A DNA stretch of 64,000 nt from Halanaerobiaceae bacterium (GCA_003553225.1 PWDW01000135.1:1-64000), one strand, 5' to 3'. Positions 7,626-18,055 are shown, numbered from the stretch's first letter. The notes: generated by a model from the letters alone, not told the origin. Numbers and translations: made by a program.

Positions 7626-7702
7626 AAATTTTTTCTGCTATTTTAAAAATAACTAAAACCCTGTGCCTGAAACAAAAGGTTTTATATAATAAAATGTTTT
7701 TC

Positions 7703-7729
7703 TTATATATTGAATTTTATATATTGAAT
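7703..7729 (+). repeat. Tandem 13-bp direct repeat upstream of pheT
   Basis: TTATATATTGAAT occurs twice (7703-7715 and 7717-7729) in the 146-nt gap between pheS and pheT. Role unknown; it may be a slippage product in AT-rich DNA. Confidence 0.6.
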
Positions 7730-7771
7730 AAGCTAAAAGGACTGAATAATGCAAAAGGAAGGTGAAGCTGG

Positions 7772-10174
7772 ATGGATGTACCTTACAGCTGGCTAAAAAC
7801 ATATATTGATTTTGAACTGGAACCTGAAGAACTGGCCCATACTTTAACCATGCTGGGCCTGGAAGTGGAGAACATAGAATTTCTGGGGACAGGACTGAAA
7901 AAAATTGTTACCGGCCTAATTACCGAGGTTAGTGATCATCCTGAAGCAGATAATCTAAAGGTCTGTCAGGTAGATCTGGGAGATAAAACAGAACAGATTG
8001 TCTGTGGAGCACCTAATGTGCGTGAAGGGCTTAGAGTTCCGGTAGCCCCGGCCGGAAGTATACTGCCGGAAGGACAGGAGGTTCAGGAAGTAAAACTGCG
8101 GGGAGTAACTTCCCGGGGTATGATTTGTTCCCGTGATGAACTGGGCCTGCAGGAGGAGAGAGCCGACGGGATAATGGAACTGGGTTCTGGAGCTGAACCC
8201 GGAGGTTCTTTTATTGACTATGCCGGTTTGAATGAATATGTGTTCAAAATAGATATCACTCCCAATTATGCCCGCTGTCTGGGGCTTTTGGGTATAGCCC
8301 GGGAGCTGCAGGCTGTTCTGGAGGAGGGGCAGGTTAAATATCCCGAGATTGAATTGACTGCTCAGGAACGCAGTTCCTATGATCCCCTGAAAGTAAAGAT
8401 TGAAGATCCAGAACTCTGCCCCCGGTATACAGCCCGTCTGTTAAAAAATGTGGAGATTGGACCTTCACCGGACTGGATGCAGAAGAGACTGCGCAGTGCG
8501 GGGGTCAGACCCATAAATAATATTGTAGATATTACCAATTATGTGCTGCTGGAATACAATCAGCCGCTTCATGCTTTTGATTATGATAAGATAAGTTCCG
8601 GAGAAATAATTGTACGCCGCGCAGAAGAGAGAGAAAAACTGATAACTCTTGATGATGAAACAAGAGAGCTGACCACCGATGATCTGGTTATTGCTGATCC
8701 GGAAGGCTCTATTGCCCTGGCCGGAGTTATGGGAGGAGCAGATAGTGAGGTAACTGCAGATACAACCAATATCCTGCTGGAGTCAGCCGCTTTTGATCAG
8801 GTATCTATCAGAAGAACCTCCCGCAGACTGGGTCTCAGCAGTGAGGCAGCCTATCGCTTTGAACGGGGAGTGGATATTGAGGCCGTGGATGAGGCCAGCC
8901 GGAGAGCATCCCAGCTGATGCAGGAATATGCCGGGGCCGAGATTCACGGTGAGCTGGTTGATGAATACCCCTTACCCTATGAGCAGGATGGTATTGATCT
9001 TGATGCCGGACGGGTAAATCAGCTTTTGGGTCTTGACCTGAGTGAAAGCAGGATCAGCGGTATTTTAAAAAAGCTGGATTTTGAGATAGAAGAAGTGGTT
9101 AGTGATGTGCTGAAGGTGAAAGTACCTTCTTATCGAAATGATGTGCAGCAGGAGGCCGATCTGGTCGAGGAAGTTGCCCGGATGTATGGTTACAACAATA
9201 TTCCGGTGACAGCCTCCCCTTCCCGGCAGCAGGGCAAAAAAACCGAAGCCCAAAAAATAAGAGAACAGGTTTTAGATTTAATGCTGGGTATGGGGCTTGA
9301 TGAGATTATAAATATAAGTTTAATGGGCAAAGAGATATATGATAAGCTTGATATACCTGCTGATAGTGAGTACAGAGATTGGGTCCAGATCAGTAATCCT
9401 TTAAATGAATCCTTCTCCATAATGAGAACTACTCTAATTCCCAATATGGTGCAGACTCTGTCCGACAATACCCGCCATCAGCAGAAAGAACTGCGTTTCT
9501 TTGAAAGGGGCAGGGTATTCCGGGATCGGGGACCCGAAAAACGGCCCCGGGAGGAGAGAAGATTGTGTGGAGGCAGTATGGATTATGGTCGGGACTTATG
9601 GGGTAATGATGCGGCGGATTTTTATTACCTGAAAGGGGTACTGGAAACCTTGTTCTCCCGCTTGAAACTAAAGACACCTGAATTTAAAGAAAGCAGCAGG
9701 CCTTTTTTACATCCGGGGCGTGCGGCAGATATATATTATAAAGGCACTAAAATAGGTTTTATTGGAGAGCTAAAAGCAGAACTTATTGATGAATTTGATC
9801 TGAGGGAAAGGGCAGCTGTTTTTGAAATAAGTGCTGAAATATTCATTGAAGAGGTTCAGCCTCATTCCTTTGAATTTGATACTCTGCCCAAATTTCCTCC
9901 TGTATCTCGAGACCTGGCTCTGGTAGTGCCCCGGGAGCTTTCAGCCTCGGTAATCCTGGATGATATTGATAACATAGGAGGTGAGCTTCTCCGGCAGGTA
10001 AATCTTTTTGATGTTTATACCGGAGAACAGATAGCCCGGGAAGACAAAAGTCTGGCTTTTGAACTATTATTTCAGGCTGAGGACCGGACCCTGACCGACC
10101 GGGAAGTTAATGAGATATTTAATAAGATAGTGGACTATCTCAAAAAGGAATATGATGTTGAGGTCAGAAAGTAA
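7772..10174 (+). CDS. pheT: Phenylalanyl-tRNA synthetase beta subunit
   Basis: 800 residues, normal for PheT. Domains in order: small N-terminal segment, tRNA-binding OB fold (about 40-150), B3/B4 editing domain (about 210-385, with RRTSRRLGLSSEAAYRFERG), B5 (about 400-470), the pseudo-catalytic core with HQQKELRFFERGRVF, and the FDX-ACB anticodon-binding domain at the C-terminus (about 705-798, LPKFPPVSRDLALVV). Works with PheS to charge tRNA-Phe and edit misactivated tyrosine. Ribosome site GGAAGGTGA. Separated from pheS by 146 nt with no terminator I can see. Confidence 0.97.
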   Translation: MDVPYSWLKTYIDFELEPEELAHTLTMLGLEVENIEFLGTGLKKIVTGLITEVSDHPEADNLKVCQVDLGDKTEQIVCGAPNVREGLRVPVAPAGSILPEGQEVQEVKLRGVTSRGMICSRDELGLQEERADGIMELGSGAEPGGSFIDYAGLNEYVFKIDITPNYARCLGLLGIARELQAVLEEGQVKYPEIELTAQERSSYDPLKVKIEDPELCPRYTARLLKNVEIGPSPDWMQKRLRSAGVRPINNIVDITNYVLLEYNQPLHAFDYDKISSGEIIVRRAEEREKLITLDDETRELTTDDLVIADPEGSIALAGVMGGADSEVTADTTNILLESAAFDQVSIRRTSRRLGLSSEAAYRFERGVDIEAVDEASRRASQLMQEYAGAEIHGELVDEYPLPYEQDGIDLDAGRVNQLLGLDLSESRISGILKKLDFEIEEVVSDVLKVKVPSYRNDVQQEADLVEEVARMYGYNNIPVTASPSRQQGKKTEAQKIREQVLDLMLGMGLDEIINISLMGKEIYDKLDIPADSEYRDWVQISNPLNESFSIMRTTLIPNMVQTLSDNTRHQQKELRFFERGRVFRDRGPEKRPREERRLCGGSMDYGRDLWGNDAADFYYLKGVLETLFSRLKLKTPEFKESSRPFLHPGRAADIYYKGTKIGFIGELKAELIDEFDLRERAAVFEISAEIFIEEVQPHSFEFDTLPKFPPVSRDLALVVPRELSASVILDDIDNIGGELLRQVNLFDVYTGEQIAREDKSLAFELLFQAEDRTLTDREVNEIFNKIVDYLKKEYDVEVRK

Positions 10175-10282
10175 ATTTTTTAGTGTATAGCAGTATAAAA
10201 ATTATTTTTCAGGCAGGAATTTATAACCGGATAGGGAATTTAATAGTATAAGAAATATAGTCTGCCGGGGGGCGGTTATATT

Positions 10283-10660
10283 ATGAGTGATAAACAAAAA
10301 ATTGAAAACGAAAACAAATACAGAGTTGAGATTCTGGGTGATGAATTTAAGATAACCGGAGATTTAAATCAGGAATATGTGGATCAGCTGCAGGAATTAA
10401 TCAATGAGATCGGTCAGGAAATTTCCCGTGCTTATCCAGACCTGCCCCGCCGCAGACTGTGGATGCTGACTTTGATTAATATGGCTGATAAATATTTCAA
10501 GGCCGAAGATCAGAAAAAACAGCACAAAAAGGAGATAGTACAGCTAAAGGAAAAACAGGTCAGCCTAAAAAGTGAAAATGATGATCTAAAGGATAAATTA
10601 GATAATCTGCAGGCCGAGTATGAAGAACTGGCCTCGATGCTGGAGGAGGTCGATAACTAA
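10283..10660 (+). CDS. zapA: Cell division protein ZapA
   Basis: 125 residues. N-terminal ZapA globular domain (about 12-75, with YRVEILGDEFKITGD at the start) and a C-terminal coiled coil of Lys/Glu/Leu heptads (about 75-122). ZapA cross-links FtsZ filaments at the division site. The order pheT-zapA-cvpA-polX-mutS2 is a common Firmicute arrangement. It ends one base before the proposed start of the next gene. Confidence 0.88.
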   Translation: MSDKQKIENENKYRVEILGDEFKITGDLNQEYVDQLQELINEIGQEISRAYPDLPRRRLWMLTLINMADKYFKAEDQKKQHKKEIVQLKEKQVSLKSENDDLKDKLDNLQAEYEELASMLEEVDN

Positions 10661-10661
10661 A

Positions 10662-11165
10662 TTGGAGGGTATAAATGGTTTTAATGTGGTGGATATTATA
10701 ATCACTGTTGTTTTCCTGTATTTTATTATCAGGGGTTATGAACGGGGTTTTATTGATCAGACCAGCAAAATAATTGGCCTTTTTGTGGCTTTATTTGTGG
10801 CCATTCAAAATTATGAAAGTTTTAATATATATCTGGAACCCTATTTTGAACTTCCTCTTTCAGTAATGTATTTTATGAGTTTTGCCATTATTTTTATAGC
10901 TGTAAATCTGGTTATTCATATCCTGGGGGCTGTACTTAAACAGGCTGTTAATTTTTTGTTTCTCAGTCTGGTGGACAGCACAGCCGGAGCCATCCTCGGT
11001 TTAGTAAAAGGAGGACTTCTGGTATATCTGCTGCTTTTTATTTTAAATGAAATTCCTCATCAGGGTTTTCTTGAACTGCTCAACTCATCATATCTGGCCC
11101 GGCATATGTTGGAGTTTACCCCCCTTATACAGGAAAATATGGAAGAATTTTTCGGCCATATCTAA
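10662..11165 (+). CDS. CvpA-family membrane protein
   Basis: 167 residues with about four transmembrane segments. The family signature follows the first strand: VVDIIITVVFLYFIIRGYERGFI, then SKIIGL and a conserved DSTAGAILGLVKGGL helix near residues 105-120. CvpA was named for colicin V production, but its general role in Firmicutes is unclear. Start uncertain: there is no ATG in frame. TTG at 10662 follows zapA immediately and lies 12 nt from GGAGGAGGT; GTG at 10686 is an alternative. Confidence 0.8.
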   Translation: MEGINGFNVVDIIITVVFLYFIIRGYERGFIDQTSKIIGLFVALFVAIQNYESFNIYLEPYFELPLSVMYFMSFAIIFIAVNLVIHILGAVLKQAVNFLFLSLVDSTAGAILGLVKGGLLVYLLLFILNEIPHQGFLELLNSSYLARHMLEFTPLIQENMEEFFGHI

Positions 11166-11275
11166 TATGGCCTTTTTATTTTGGTGGTATCTGATTTTAA
11201 TTAATCGGTTTATAGTTTTAAGTATTTTCACCTGCAGGTTGAGCCAAATTTATTATTTATTTTGAAGGTGATATC

Positions 11276-13015
11276 ATGTTTGAGTATACCAATAAAGAAA
11301 TTGCCAGTCTGATTGAAGAACTGGCTGATCTGATGGAGATCAGAGGAGATAATCAGTATAAGATTAGGGCTTATACCAATGCGGCCCACAGGATTATGGA
11401 GAGTGACCGTGATTTACAGGAACTGTATCAGGAAGAGAATTTACAGGAAATAAAAGGTATAGGTTCGGGTATTGCTGAGACTATTTCCGAACTATTCAGG
11501 GAGGGCAAAAGCAGTCAGCTGGAAGAGCTTAAAACAGAACTGCCTCCTGGTGTACTGGAACTGCTGGAGCTTCCCGGCCTGGGCCCGGCCCGGGCTCACA
11601 GCCTTTATTATGAGCTGGAAATTAACAATATTGATGATCTGCAGCAGGCCATAAAGGAGCAGCGGGTTAGAAACCTGTCCGGGTTTGGTCCCAAACTGGA
11701 GGCCAAACTACAGGAGTCTCTGGACCGCTACCGGCGATATGAAGGGCAATTTAAGATATCAACAGCTCTACAGTGTGTATCCACAATGTGTGATGAGCTA
11801 AAAGAGAAGCTGCCGGATCTGGAGATTATTTCTCCGGCCGGAGATGTCAGGCGAAAAAAAGAGCTAATTGAAGAGATAGAGCTGGTAGCTTCTGTGGCCG
11901 ATAAAGAAGGGATAACTGAAAGTCTTCGTCAGATTTCTTTTCTAAAAGAGATAAAAAAAACAGAGGGCACATCACCTGAAGTAATTCAATCACTAACTGC
12001 AGAAGGATTAAAGCTGAAATTAATACTGGTAGATAAAGATCAGCATCCGGCAGCCCTGAGATATTACACCGGTTCTGCTGAACACAATTCCCGGCTAAAA
12101 AAATTTGTCCAGAATAACTATGAAAAGCCGGAATCTGAAGAAAAAATGGCTCTTCTGGAAAAAGGATATCGGGGGGCCAAACAGGAGCAATCAATTTTTG
12201 AGAAACTGAATCTGCAGTATATAATTCCCGAACTTCGGGAAAACAAAGGGGAAGTGGAGGCTGCTGCCCAGAATGAACTTCCGGACAGTGTTGAAGGGAA
12301 GGATATTAAAGGAGATCTGCATGTTCACTCCCGTTATTCTGATGGAGCCTTTAGTCTTGAGGATATGGTTCAGGCGGCTCAAAAACTGGGTTATCGATAT
12401 CTGGGTTTTACCGACCACTCCCAGTCTCTGAAAGTGGCCCATGGGCTTTCCCCGGACAGATTGAAACAGCAGTCAGAGGAGATTATAAAGCTTCAGGAAA
12501 AACATCCTGGAATCAAGATTTTGCGAGGCACAGAAGTGGATATACTTGAGGATGGCAGTCTTGATTATGAGGATCGGATTCTGGAGGAACTGGATTATGT
12601 AATTGCCTCCATTCACAGTGGTTTTAATCAGGATCGCGAAAAGATTACCGGAAGACTAAAAAAAGCAGCTTCTCATCCCCTGGTCGATATTATCGGTCAT
12701 CCCCAGGGCCGGCTTTTGGGCAAGAGAAGTGCCTATCAGGTTGATATAAAGGAAGTAATCACCGCGGCCGGAGCACATGATACAGCTGTTGAAATCAATG
12801 CATCTCCTTTTCGTCTGGATCTTGATGACCAAACAGCACGTTATGCTGCTCAGCATTCGGTTAAGATTGTCATAAATACTGATGCTCATCATATTGAAGA
12901 GCTTTCTGATATGGAGCTGGGGGTTGGTGTGGCCCGCAGAGGCTGGCTGGAAGCAGAAGATATCTTAAACACCAGAAATTATAATGATTTGATTAGTTTT
13001 TTTAGAGGTGAATAA
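11276..13015 (+). CDS. polX: PolX-type protein: degenerate polymerase X domain with intact PHP domain
   Basis: 579 residues, the usual bacterial PolX length. Order: 8-kDa helix-hairpin-helix domain (about 1-80), fingers with second HhH (about 92-150), palm (about 155-310), PHP domain (about 330-575). The PHP metal-site motifs are all present: LHVHSRYSDG, TDHS, GTEVDIL, ASIHSG, IGHPQGR, NTDAHH. The polymerase site is not: the expected D-x-D after GDVRR is E200-I-E202, and the third Asp (VDLR in Bacillus subtilis) is K248 in GLKLKLILV. I infer a repair-associated 3'-5' exonuclease or AP-site nuclease lacking polymerase activity. Followed by mutS2 after 3 nt. Confidence 0.9.
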   Translation: MFEYTNKEIASLIEELADLMEIRGDNQYKIRAYTNAAHRIMESDRDLQELYQEENLQEIKGIGSGIAETISELFREGKSSQLEELKTELPPGVLELLELPGLGPARAHSLYYELEINNIDDLQQAIKEQRVRNLSGFGPKLEAKLQESLDRYRRYEGQFKISTALQCVSTMCDELKEKLPDLEIISPAGDVRRKKELIEEIELVASVADKEGITESLRQISFLKEIKKTEGTSPEVIQSLTAEGLKLKLILVDKDQHPAALRYYTGSAEHNSRLKKFVQNNYEKPESEEKMALLEKGYRGAKQEQSIFEKLNLQYIIPELRENKGEVEAAAQNELPDSVEGKDIKGDLHVHSRYSDGAFSLEDMVQAAQKLGYRYLGFTDHSQSLKVAHGLSPDRLKQQSEEIIKLQEKHPGIKILRGTEVDILEDGSLDYEDRILEELDYVIASIHSGFNQDREKITGRLKKAASHPLVDIIGHPQGRLLGKRSAYQVDIKEVITAAGAHDTAVEINASPFRLDLDDQTARYAAQHSVKIVINTDAHHIEELSDMELGVGVARRGWLEAEDILNTRNYNDLISFFRGE

Positions 13016-13018
13016 TAA

Positions 13019-15409
13019 ATGCACAGCTATACACGCGATAGACTTGAGCTGGATAAAATAATAGAAAAAGTTCAGGAATATTCGGCAACAGCCCTGGGCC
13101 GGGAAGTAATTGGCAGACTGGAGCCGGCCTCAGATAAGGAGTATATTGAAAATAAGCTTGCAGAAGTGACATCAGCCCGGGAACTGATTGATAATTTTGG
13201 CCAGGTTCCCCTGGGGGGGATCCGGGACCTGAGGGAGATTGTAAAAAAAGCAGAAAAAGGTGTTGTTCTGTCCCCAGAAGAGGTGCAGAAAGTACAGAAT
13301 ACCCTGCAGGGTATCCGGGAGATGAAAAATTATTTTACTGAGATTACTGATGAAGCTGATCCAGTTATAGTGGAGAAAAGATATGCTCTTTTGACAGATC
13401 GGGGTTGTGAGCTGCAGGTCCTGTCAGGTCTGGAGCAAAGTATTGCCGGCTGTCTTGATGATCGTGGAGATATAAAAGATACGGCCTCTTCCCGTCTGCA
13501 GTCTATCAGGAAAAGGATAGCTCAGACAGAAGATAAAATTCGATCCCGGCTGGATAGTATTACCCGGGGCCAGCAGTATCAGGATATGCTGCAGGAGAGT
13601 CTGGTAACCAGAAGAGAAAACCGGTATGTTGTGCCCGTGAAACGTGAACACCGCAGTTCGTTTAAGGGGATTGTGCATGATCAGTCGGCCAGCGGGATGA
13701 CGGTCTTTATGGAGCCAATGGCCGTGGTAGAACTTAACAATGAACTGCGCAGCATAAAAACTGAAGAAGAACAGGAAATTTACCGGATCCTGCAGGAATT
13801 GACAGCAGAAATTGCTAAAAAAAGTGAAACTATCAAAGATAATCTAAAAATAGCGGTCTTTTTTGATGTTGTGTTTGCCAAGGCCAATTATAGTGCGGAG
13901 ATTGAGGGAACAGCTCCTGACATAAATAAAAAAGGTTATACCAGTTTAAAACAGGCCCGGCATCCACTGCTGCAGAATGAGCCGGTACCCATTGACGTGG
14001 AAGTGGGTAAAGACTTTACGATTTTGATTATCACCGGGCCCAATACCGGGGGTAAAACTGTAGCTTTAAAGACTATCGGACTCTTTGTTTTGATGACAGA
14101 ACTTGGACTGCATTTACCGGTGGAGCATGGGACGGAAGTAGCTCTTTATGAGAATGTGTTTGCTGATATTGGTGATGAACAGAGTATTGAACAGAACCTG
14201 AGTACTTTTTCTTCTCACATGAATAAAATTAAAACCTATCTTGAACAGGCAGATGAAAACTCTCTGGTATTACTGGATGAACTGGGGGCCGGTACTGATC
14301 CCCGGGAAGGTGCGGCTCTGGGTATTGCCCTGCTGGAAAAATTTAAATCTGCATCGGTGACCACCGTGGCCACCACCCACTACAGCCAGATGAAAAGCTA
14401 TGCTTATTCCAGTGAGGAAGTAGAAAATGCTTCTGTGGAGTTTGATCTGGATACTCTTAGACCAACCTATAGGGTAATTATGGGTATTCCCGGAGGCAGT
14501 AATGCTTTTGAAATTGCTTTAAGGCTGGGGCTTCCGGAAGATCTTATCCAGGAAGCCCGTAAACTGGTTGATGAAAAAGACCTCAAAGTGGAGGATATAA
14601 TAAAAGACCTAAATCAGCAGCGGAAAGAATACCGGGACCTGAAACTTGAAAATCAGAAAACCGAACGCAAATTAAAACAGCTTAAAGAAGAGTATGAGCA
14701 GAAACTGGCCCACCTGGAGGAGAAAGAGGATAAAATTATTCGTGAAGCTAAAGAAGAAGCGGACCGGATACTTAAAAGGGCTCGAAAAGAAACCAAAGCT
14801 ATAATCCGTGATCTAAAAAATCAGGACTTTACCGTAAGGCCGGAAGTTGATCGCAAGGAGACTGAACTGCGGGAAAAGATAAATGAGCTGCAGGAGAATA
14901 TAGCGGATTCAGGTACAGATGAAACCGGCCAAAAACAGGATGAAAATATTGAAATTGGTGATCAGGTAAGGGTAAGGAGTTTAGGCCGCAAAGGGCGGGT
15001 CGAGGAGATTGACAGGGGGAGTGGTGAAGTGACCGTTCAGGCCGGGGTGATGAAGGTTACAGCAGACCTTAATGATCTGACCCGGGTTGATTTTTCGGAA
15101 GCTGAACAGGAAAAAGAAAAAATGGTAAATAGATATCAGATCTCTAAATCCAGTAAAGTTCAGCCCAGAGTTGATCTGCGGGGGGAAAGATATGAAACCG
15201 CCCAGCGGCAGCTGGATAAATATCTTGATGATGCCCTGCTGGCCGGTTACCGGGAAGTAGAAATTGTGCACGGTAAAGGAACGGGAGCTCTTAGAGAAGC
15301 TGTATCCGAAATATTAGAAGAACACCCCCAGGTTACCTCTTTTCGTCTGGGCAAACAAAAAGAAGGTGGAGCCGGGGTTACCATTGCTGCTCTTAAAGGT
15401 TCGTCCTGA
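13019..15409 (+). CDS. mutS2: MutS2 endonuclease/ribosome-rescue ATPase
   Basis: 796 residues. Core and lever domains (about 1-310), ABC-type ATPase with Walker A GPNTGGKT (about 339-346) and Walker B LVLLDELGAGTDP (about 415-427), a long coiled coil (about 515-615), a KOW-like beta segment (about 645-690) and a C-terminal Smr domain (VDLRGERYETA, HGKGTGALR, about 718-795). MutS2 proteins suppress recombination and, as shown in Bacillus, act on collided ribosomes. Start ATG 3 nt after polX, so the two are co-translated. The downstream neighbour is convergent. Confidence 0.95.
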   Translation: MHSYTRDRLELDKIIEKVQEYSATALGREVIGRLEPASDKEYIENKLAEVTSARELIDNFGQVPLGGIRDLREIVKKAEKGVVLSPEEVQKVQNTLQGIREMKNYFTEITDEADPVIVEKRYALLTDRGCELQVLSGLEQSIAGCLDDRGDIKDTASSRLQSIRKRIAQTEDKIRSRLDSITRGQQYQDMLQESLVTRRENRYVVPVKREHRSSFKGIVHDQSASGMTVFMEPMAVVELNNELRSIKTEEEQEIYRILQELTAEIAKKSETIKDNLKIAVFFDVVFAKANYSAEIEGTAPDINKKGYTSLKQARHPLLQNEPVPIDVEVGKDFTILIITGPNTGGKTVALKTIGLFVLMTELGLHLPVEHGTEVALYENVFADIGDEQSIEQNLSTFSSHMNKIKTYLEQADENSLVLLDELGAGTDPREGAALGIALLEKFKSASVTTVATTHYSQMKSYAYSSEEVENASVEFDLDTLRPTYRVIMGIPGGSNAFEIALRLGLPEDLIQEARKLVDEKDLKVEDIIKDLNQQRKEYRDLKLENQKTERKLKQLKEEYEQKLAHLEEKEDKIIREAKEEADRILKRARKETKAIIRDLKNQDFTVRPEVDRKETELREKINELQENIADSGTDETGQKQDENIEIGDQVRVRSLGRKGRVEEIDRGSGEVTVQAGVMKVTADLNDLTRVDFSEAEQEKEKMVNRYQISKSSKVQPRVDLRGERYETAQRQLDKYLDDALLAGYREVEIVHGKGTGALREAVSEILEEHPQVTSFRLGKQKEGGAGVTIAALKGSS

Positions 15410-15504
15410 GAGGAGATTTCAAATTATTAAATTCGTCAAAACCATCACGGAATCCATCCGGCTGTCATTTTTTAAAGCAATCAGAAAGGCTGTTCCCCAT
15501 CAGA

Positions 15505-17988
15505 TTAATCATTGTTCCGGGTATCCAGGAAATCCCAGATATCCTGGATAATAGATCTTTCTTCTGTTTCCTCCGGTTCTTCTGCTTCTTCGTCTTCCGG
15601 TTCATCAGGCTCTATGGCCGGTTCTTCCTCATAAGGTGCATAGTCTGAGGGGCCATCATGCAGTTCACAGTGGCTGGTTGGTTTACGCTCATAAACAGGT
15701 TCACCTTCCAGGCCACTGGCTGGAAATCCGGTCTCCTGATCAATTTTTTGTACCGGGTGATAGGGAGCAATTTCATACACTCCCGAGAAGTTATCTCCCT
15801 GTTCCGGATTATCATAGCTGAAGGAGATTCTCAGTGCCGATTGCGAGTTGTTGTATCTAATACCACTGTCTTTTAGATAATGTCTTGTGGTCAGATTTTC
15901 CCGGGGGCAGTTATCAGTTGCTATCTGTCCACTGGAACGATCAATCTGGATGGTTTCTACCTCTCCATGGAGATTTGTCTCTCTATCGGGTACACCACTG
16001 GTAGTGAATATTTCCTCAACCGTCTGTGGGGTTGAACTGCCGGGCAGTAGACCTGTTACCGGATCTATTTCTTTGCTTATGATTTCAGGGGGTTTTTCAA
16101 AATCCACTGAGGGTCTATCGGCCAGGACTTTAACCATATAATCCCTCCAGAGCATTACAGCATGTCTGCTTTCTATAGTATGGGGATAACCGAAATCAGA
16201 ATTCATGGGCCGGTTTTGATCTTCTCCAATCCAGACTGCAGTGACCAGTTCCGGTGTATATCCCACAAACCAGGCATCAGTATTACGGTTTGTGGTTCCC
16301 GTTTTTCCGGCAACCGGTCGGTCAATACTCTCATTAATCCTCCATCCAGTACCATCGGTGATTACACTTTTCAGCATATCATTTATCATATAGGCAGAGC
16401 TTTCCTCAAGTATTATCTGTTTTCGGGATTTAGATTCATATATAACATTGTCCCGGGAATCAACGATTTTCTCAATAGCATAGGGTTCGGTTTTTATACC
16501 TTCATTGGCAAAAACACTGTAGGCGGAAGCCATCTCCAGGGGAATAACCCCCTGATTAAGCCCCCCCAGAGCTACTGAATAACGCTGATCGAAGTAATCA
16601 CTATCTGTAAAAGTGCTGATCCCCATCTCCCGCGCTTTATCAATAACATTTGTGATTCCCAGATCATTGGCAAGTCTAACAGCGGCCACATTAACGGAGT
16701 CAGCCAGCCCCTGACGGGCTGATATAAATCCCCGGTAGGTATCATCATAATTACGGGGAATATAGGTCCGCCGATCATCAGTCTCCAGGATAAGAGGCAG
16801 GTCATTTATTACAGAGGCCGGGCTGTAACCATTCTGGACCGCAGCGGCATAAACAAAAGGCTTAAAAGCTGATCCGGGCTGCCTTTTGGCCTGGACGGCG
16901 CGGTTAAAATGATCATTACCCCGCCCCCCGATCATGGCTCTGATAGCACCTGTTTTTGCGTCCAGAGTTATAACTGCTCCCTGGGGCTGCAGGTTATCAT
17001 CAGCACCTTCCCGGCTGATACTGGGGATATACCCACCATCTTCAGTAAGTGCTTCCCGGTAGGCGTCTTCGGCCTTTTTTTGCATATCCAGATCCAGAGT
17101 GGTATAGACCTGAAGGCCACCTCCATATATCATCTGGGGTCCATCGGGGCCATATATTTCTTTCAGTTTGTTGTGCAGCTGCCGGCGAATATAGTTTTCA
17201 AAATACACAATATTGTTTTGTGATATATCCTCCCGGCTCTGGAAATCAAGTTCTTCATTGATTGCTGATTCGTATTCTTCGGTGGTAATAAAGCCAATGT
17301 CTTTCATCCTGCTCAGCACCATATTCCTTCTTCGTATGGCCAGTTCCGGATTTCTCAGTGGTGAATAATTATTGGGAGACTGTGGTAGACCGGCAATTAA
17401 TGCTGATTCACTGAGGGACAGGTCCCAGACATTTTTGCCAAAATACTGCTGGGCAGCAGTCTGCACTCCATAAGCACTGTGGCCCATGAAAATTTCATTG
17501 AGATACATCTCCAGGATTTCGGGTTTGGTATAGACATGTTCGAACTGTAGAGCCAGATAGGCTTCCTGAATTTTACGGTAGAATGTTCGATCCAGGGTCA
17601 GCAGTACATTTCTGGCCAGCTGCTGGGTTATCGTGCTTCCTCCCTGGATGACCCGCCCTTCCCGTATATTAACCACGGCCGCACGGGCAATTCCCCACAG
17701 GTTTATCCCTCCATGGGAGTAAAAATTGGTATCCTCAATTGCGATTATTGCTTTTTTTAGATCATCGGGCATTCTGTTCAGGGGAACATATATTCTGTCT
17801 TCGGTAAAGAACCTGCTGAGCAGTTCTCCATCACTGCTGTAAATACGGGTTGTTTCCTGAGAACCCCTGTAAGCTGATATATCAGGTGTCTCCTGAATAA
17901 TCCAGGTTACTGCACCCAGCATTATTCCCAGACCCAGGGCCACCAGTATGAGGGTCAGGGCAATAATATACTTATATTTTTTCTTCAA
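15505..17988 (-). CDS. Class A penicillin-binding protein (PBP1A family)
   Basis: 827 residues, bifunctional peptidoglycan synthase. Transmembrane anchor at about 8-30; glycosyltransferase GT51 domain with catalytic Glu85 in AIEDTNFYSHGG and the GGSTITQQLARN motif (116-127); transpeptidase domain with SxxK at S373-K376, SVN at 431-433 and KTGT at 562-565. After the catalytic domain comes a region of roughly 150 residues with no recognised fold and an acidic Pro/Glu tail (about 775-810). TTG start, supported by an AGGAGGAGG site on the minus strand. Divergent from tyrS, convergent with mutS2. Confidence 0.95.
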   Translation of the reverse strand: MKKKYKYIIALTLILVALGLGIMLGAVTWIIQETPDISAYRGSQETTRIYSSDGELLSRFFTEDRIYVPLNRMPDDLKKAIIAIEDTNFYSHGGINLWGIARAAVVNIREGRVIQGGSTITQQLARNVLLTLDRTFYRKIQEAYLALQFEHVYTKPEILEMYLNEIFMGHSAYGVQTAAQQYFGKNVWDLSLSESALIAGLPQSPNNYSPLRNPELAIRRRNMVLSRMKDIGFITTEEYESAINEELDFQSREDISQNNIVYFENYIRRQLHNKLKEIYGPDGPQMIYGGGLQVYTTLDLDMQKKAEDAYREALTEDGGYIPSISREGADDNLQPQGAVITLDAKTGAIRAMIGGRGNDHFNRAVQAKRQPGSAFKPFVYAAAVQNGYSPASVINDLPLILETDDRRTYIPRNYDDTYRGFISARQGLADSVNVAAVRLANDLGITNVIDKAREMGISTFTDSDYFDQRYSVALGGLNQGVIPLEMASAYSVFANEGIKTEPYAIEKIVDSRDNVIYESKSRKQIILEESSAYMINDMLKSVITDGTGWRINESIDRPVAGKTGTTNRNTDAWFVGYTPELVTAVWIGEDQNRPMNSDFGYPHTIESRHAVMLWRDYMVKVLADRPSVDFEKPPEIISKEIDPVTGLLPGSSTPQTVEEIFTTSGVPDRETNLHGEVETIQIDRSSGQIATDNCPRENLTTRHYLKDSGIRYNNSQSALRISFSYDNPEQGDNFSGVYEIAPYHPVQKIDQETGFPASGLEGEPVYERKPTSHCELHDGPSDYAPYEEEPAIEPDEPEDEEAEEPEETEERSIIQDIWDFLDTRNND

Positions 17989-18055
17989 GATTAAAACCTC
18001 CTCCTGTCAGAGATCATTCTACCACCAATTGCGGGGGGCAAAGAATTTTTTCTAC

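Noticed and set aside
15410-15504. A bidirectional terminator between mutS2 and the class A PBP gene
   Set aside because: Convergent genes would suggest one, but I found no stem of useful length in the 95-nt gap.
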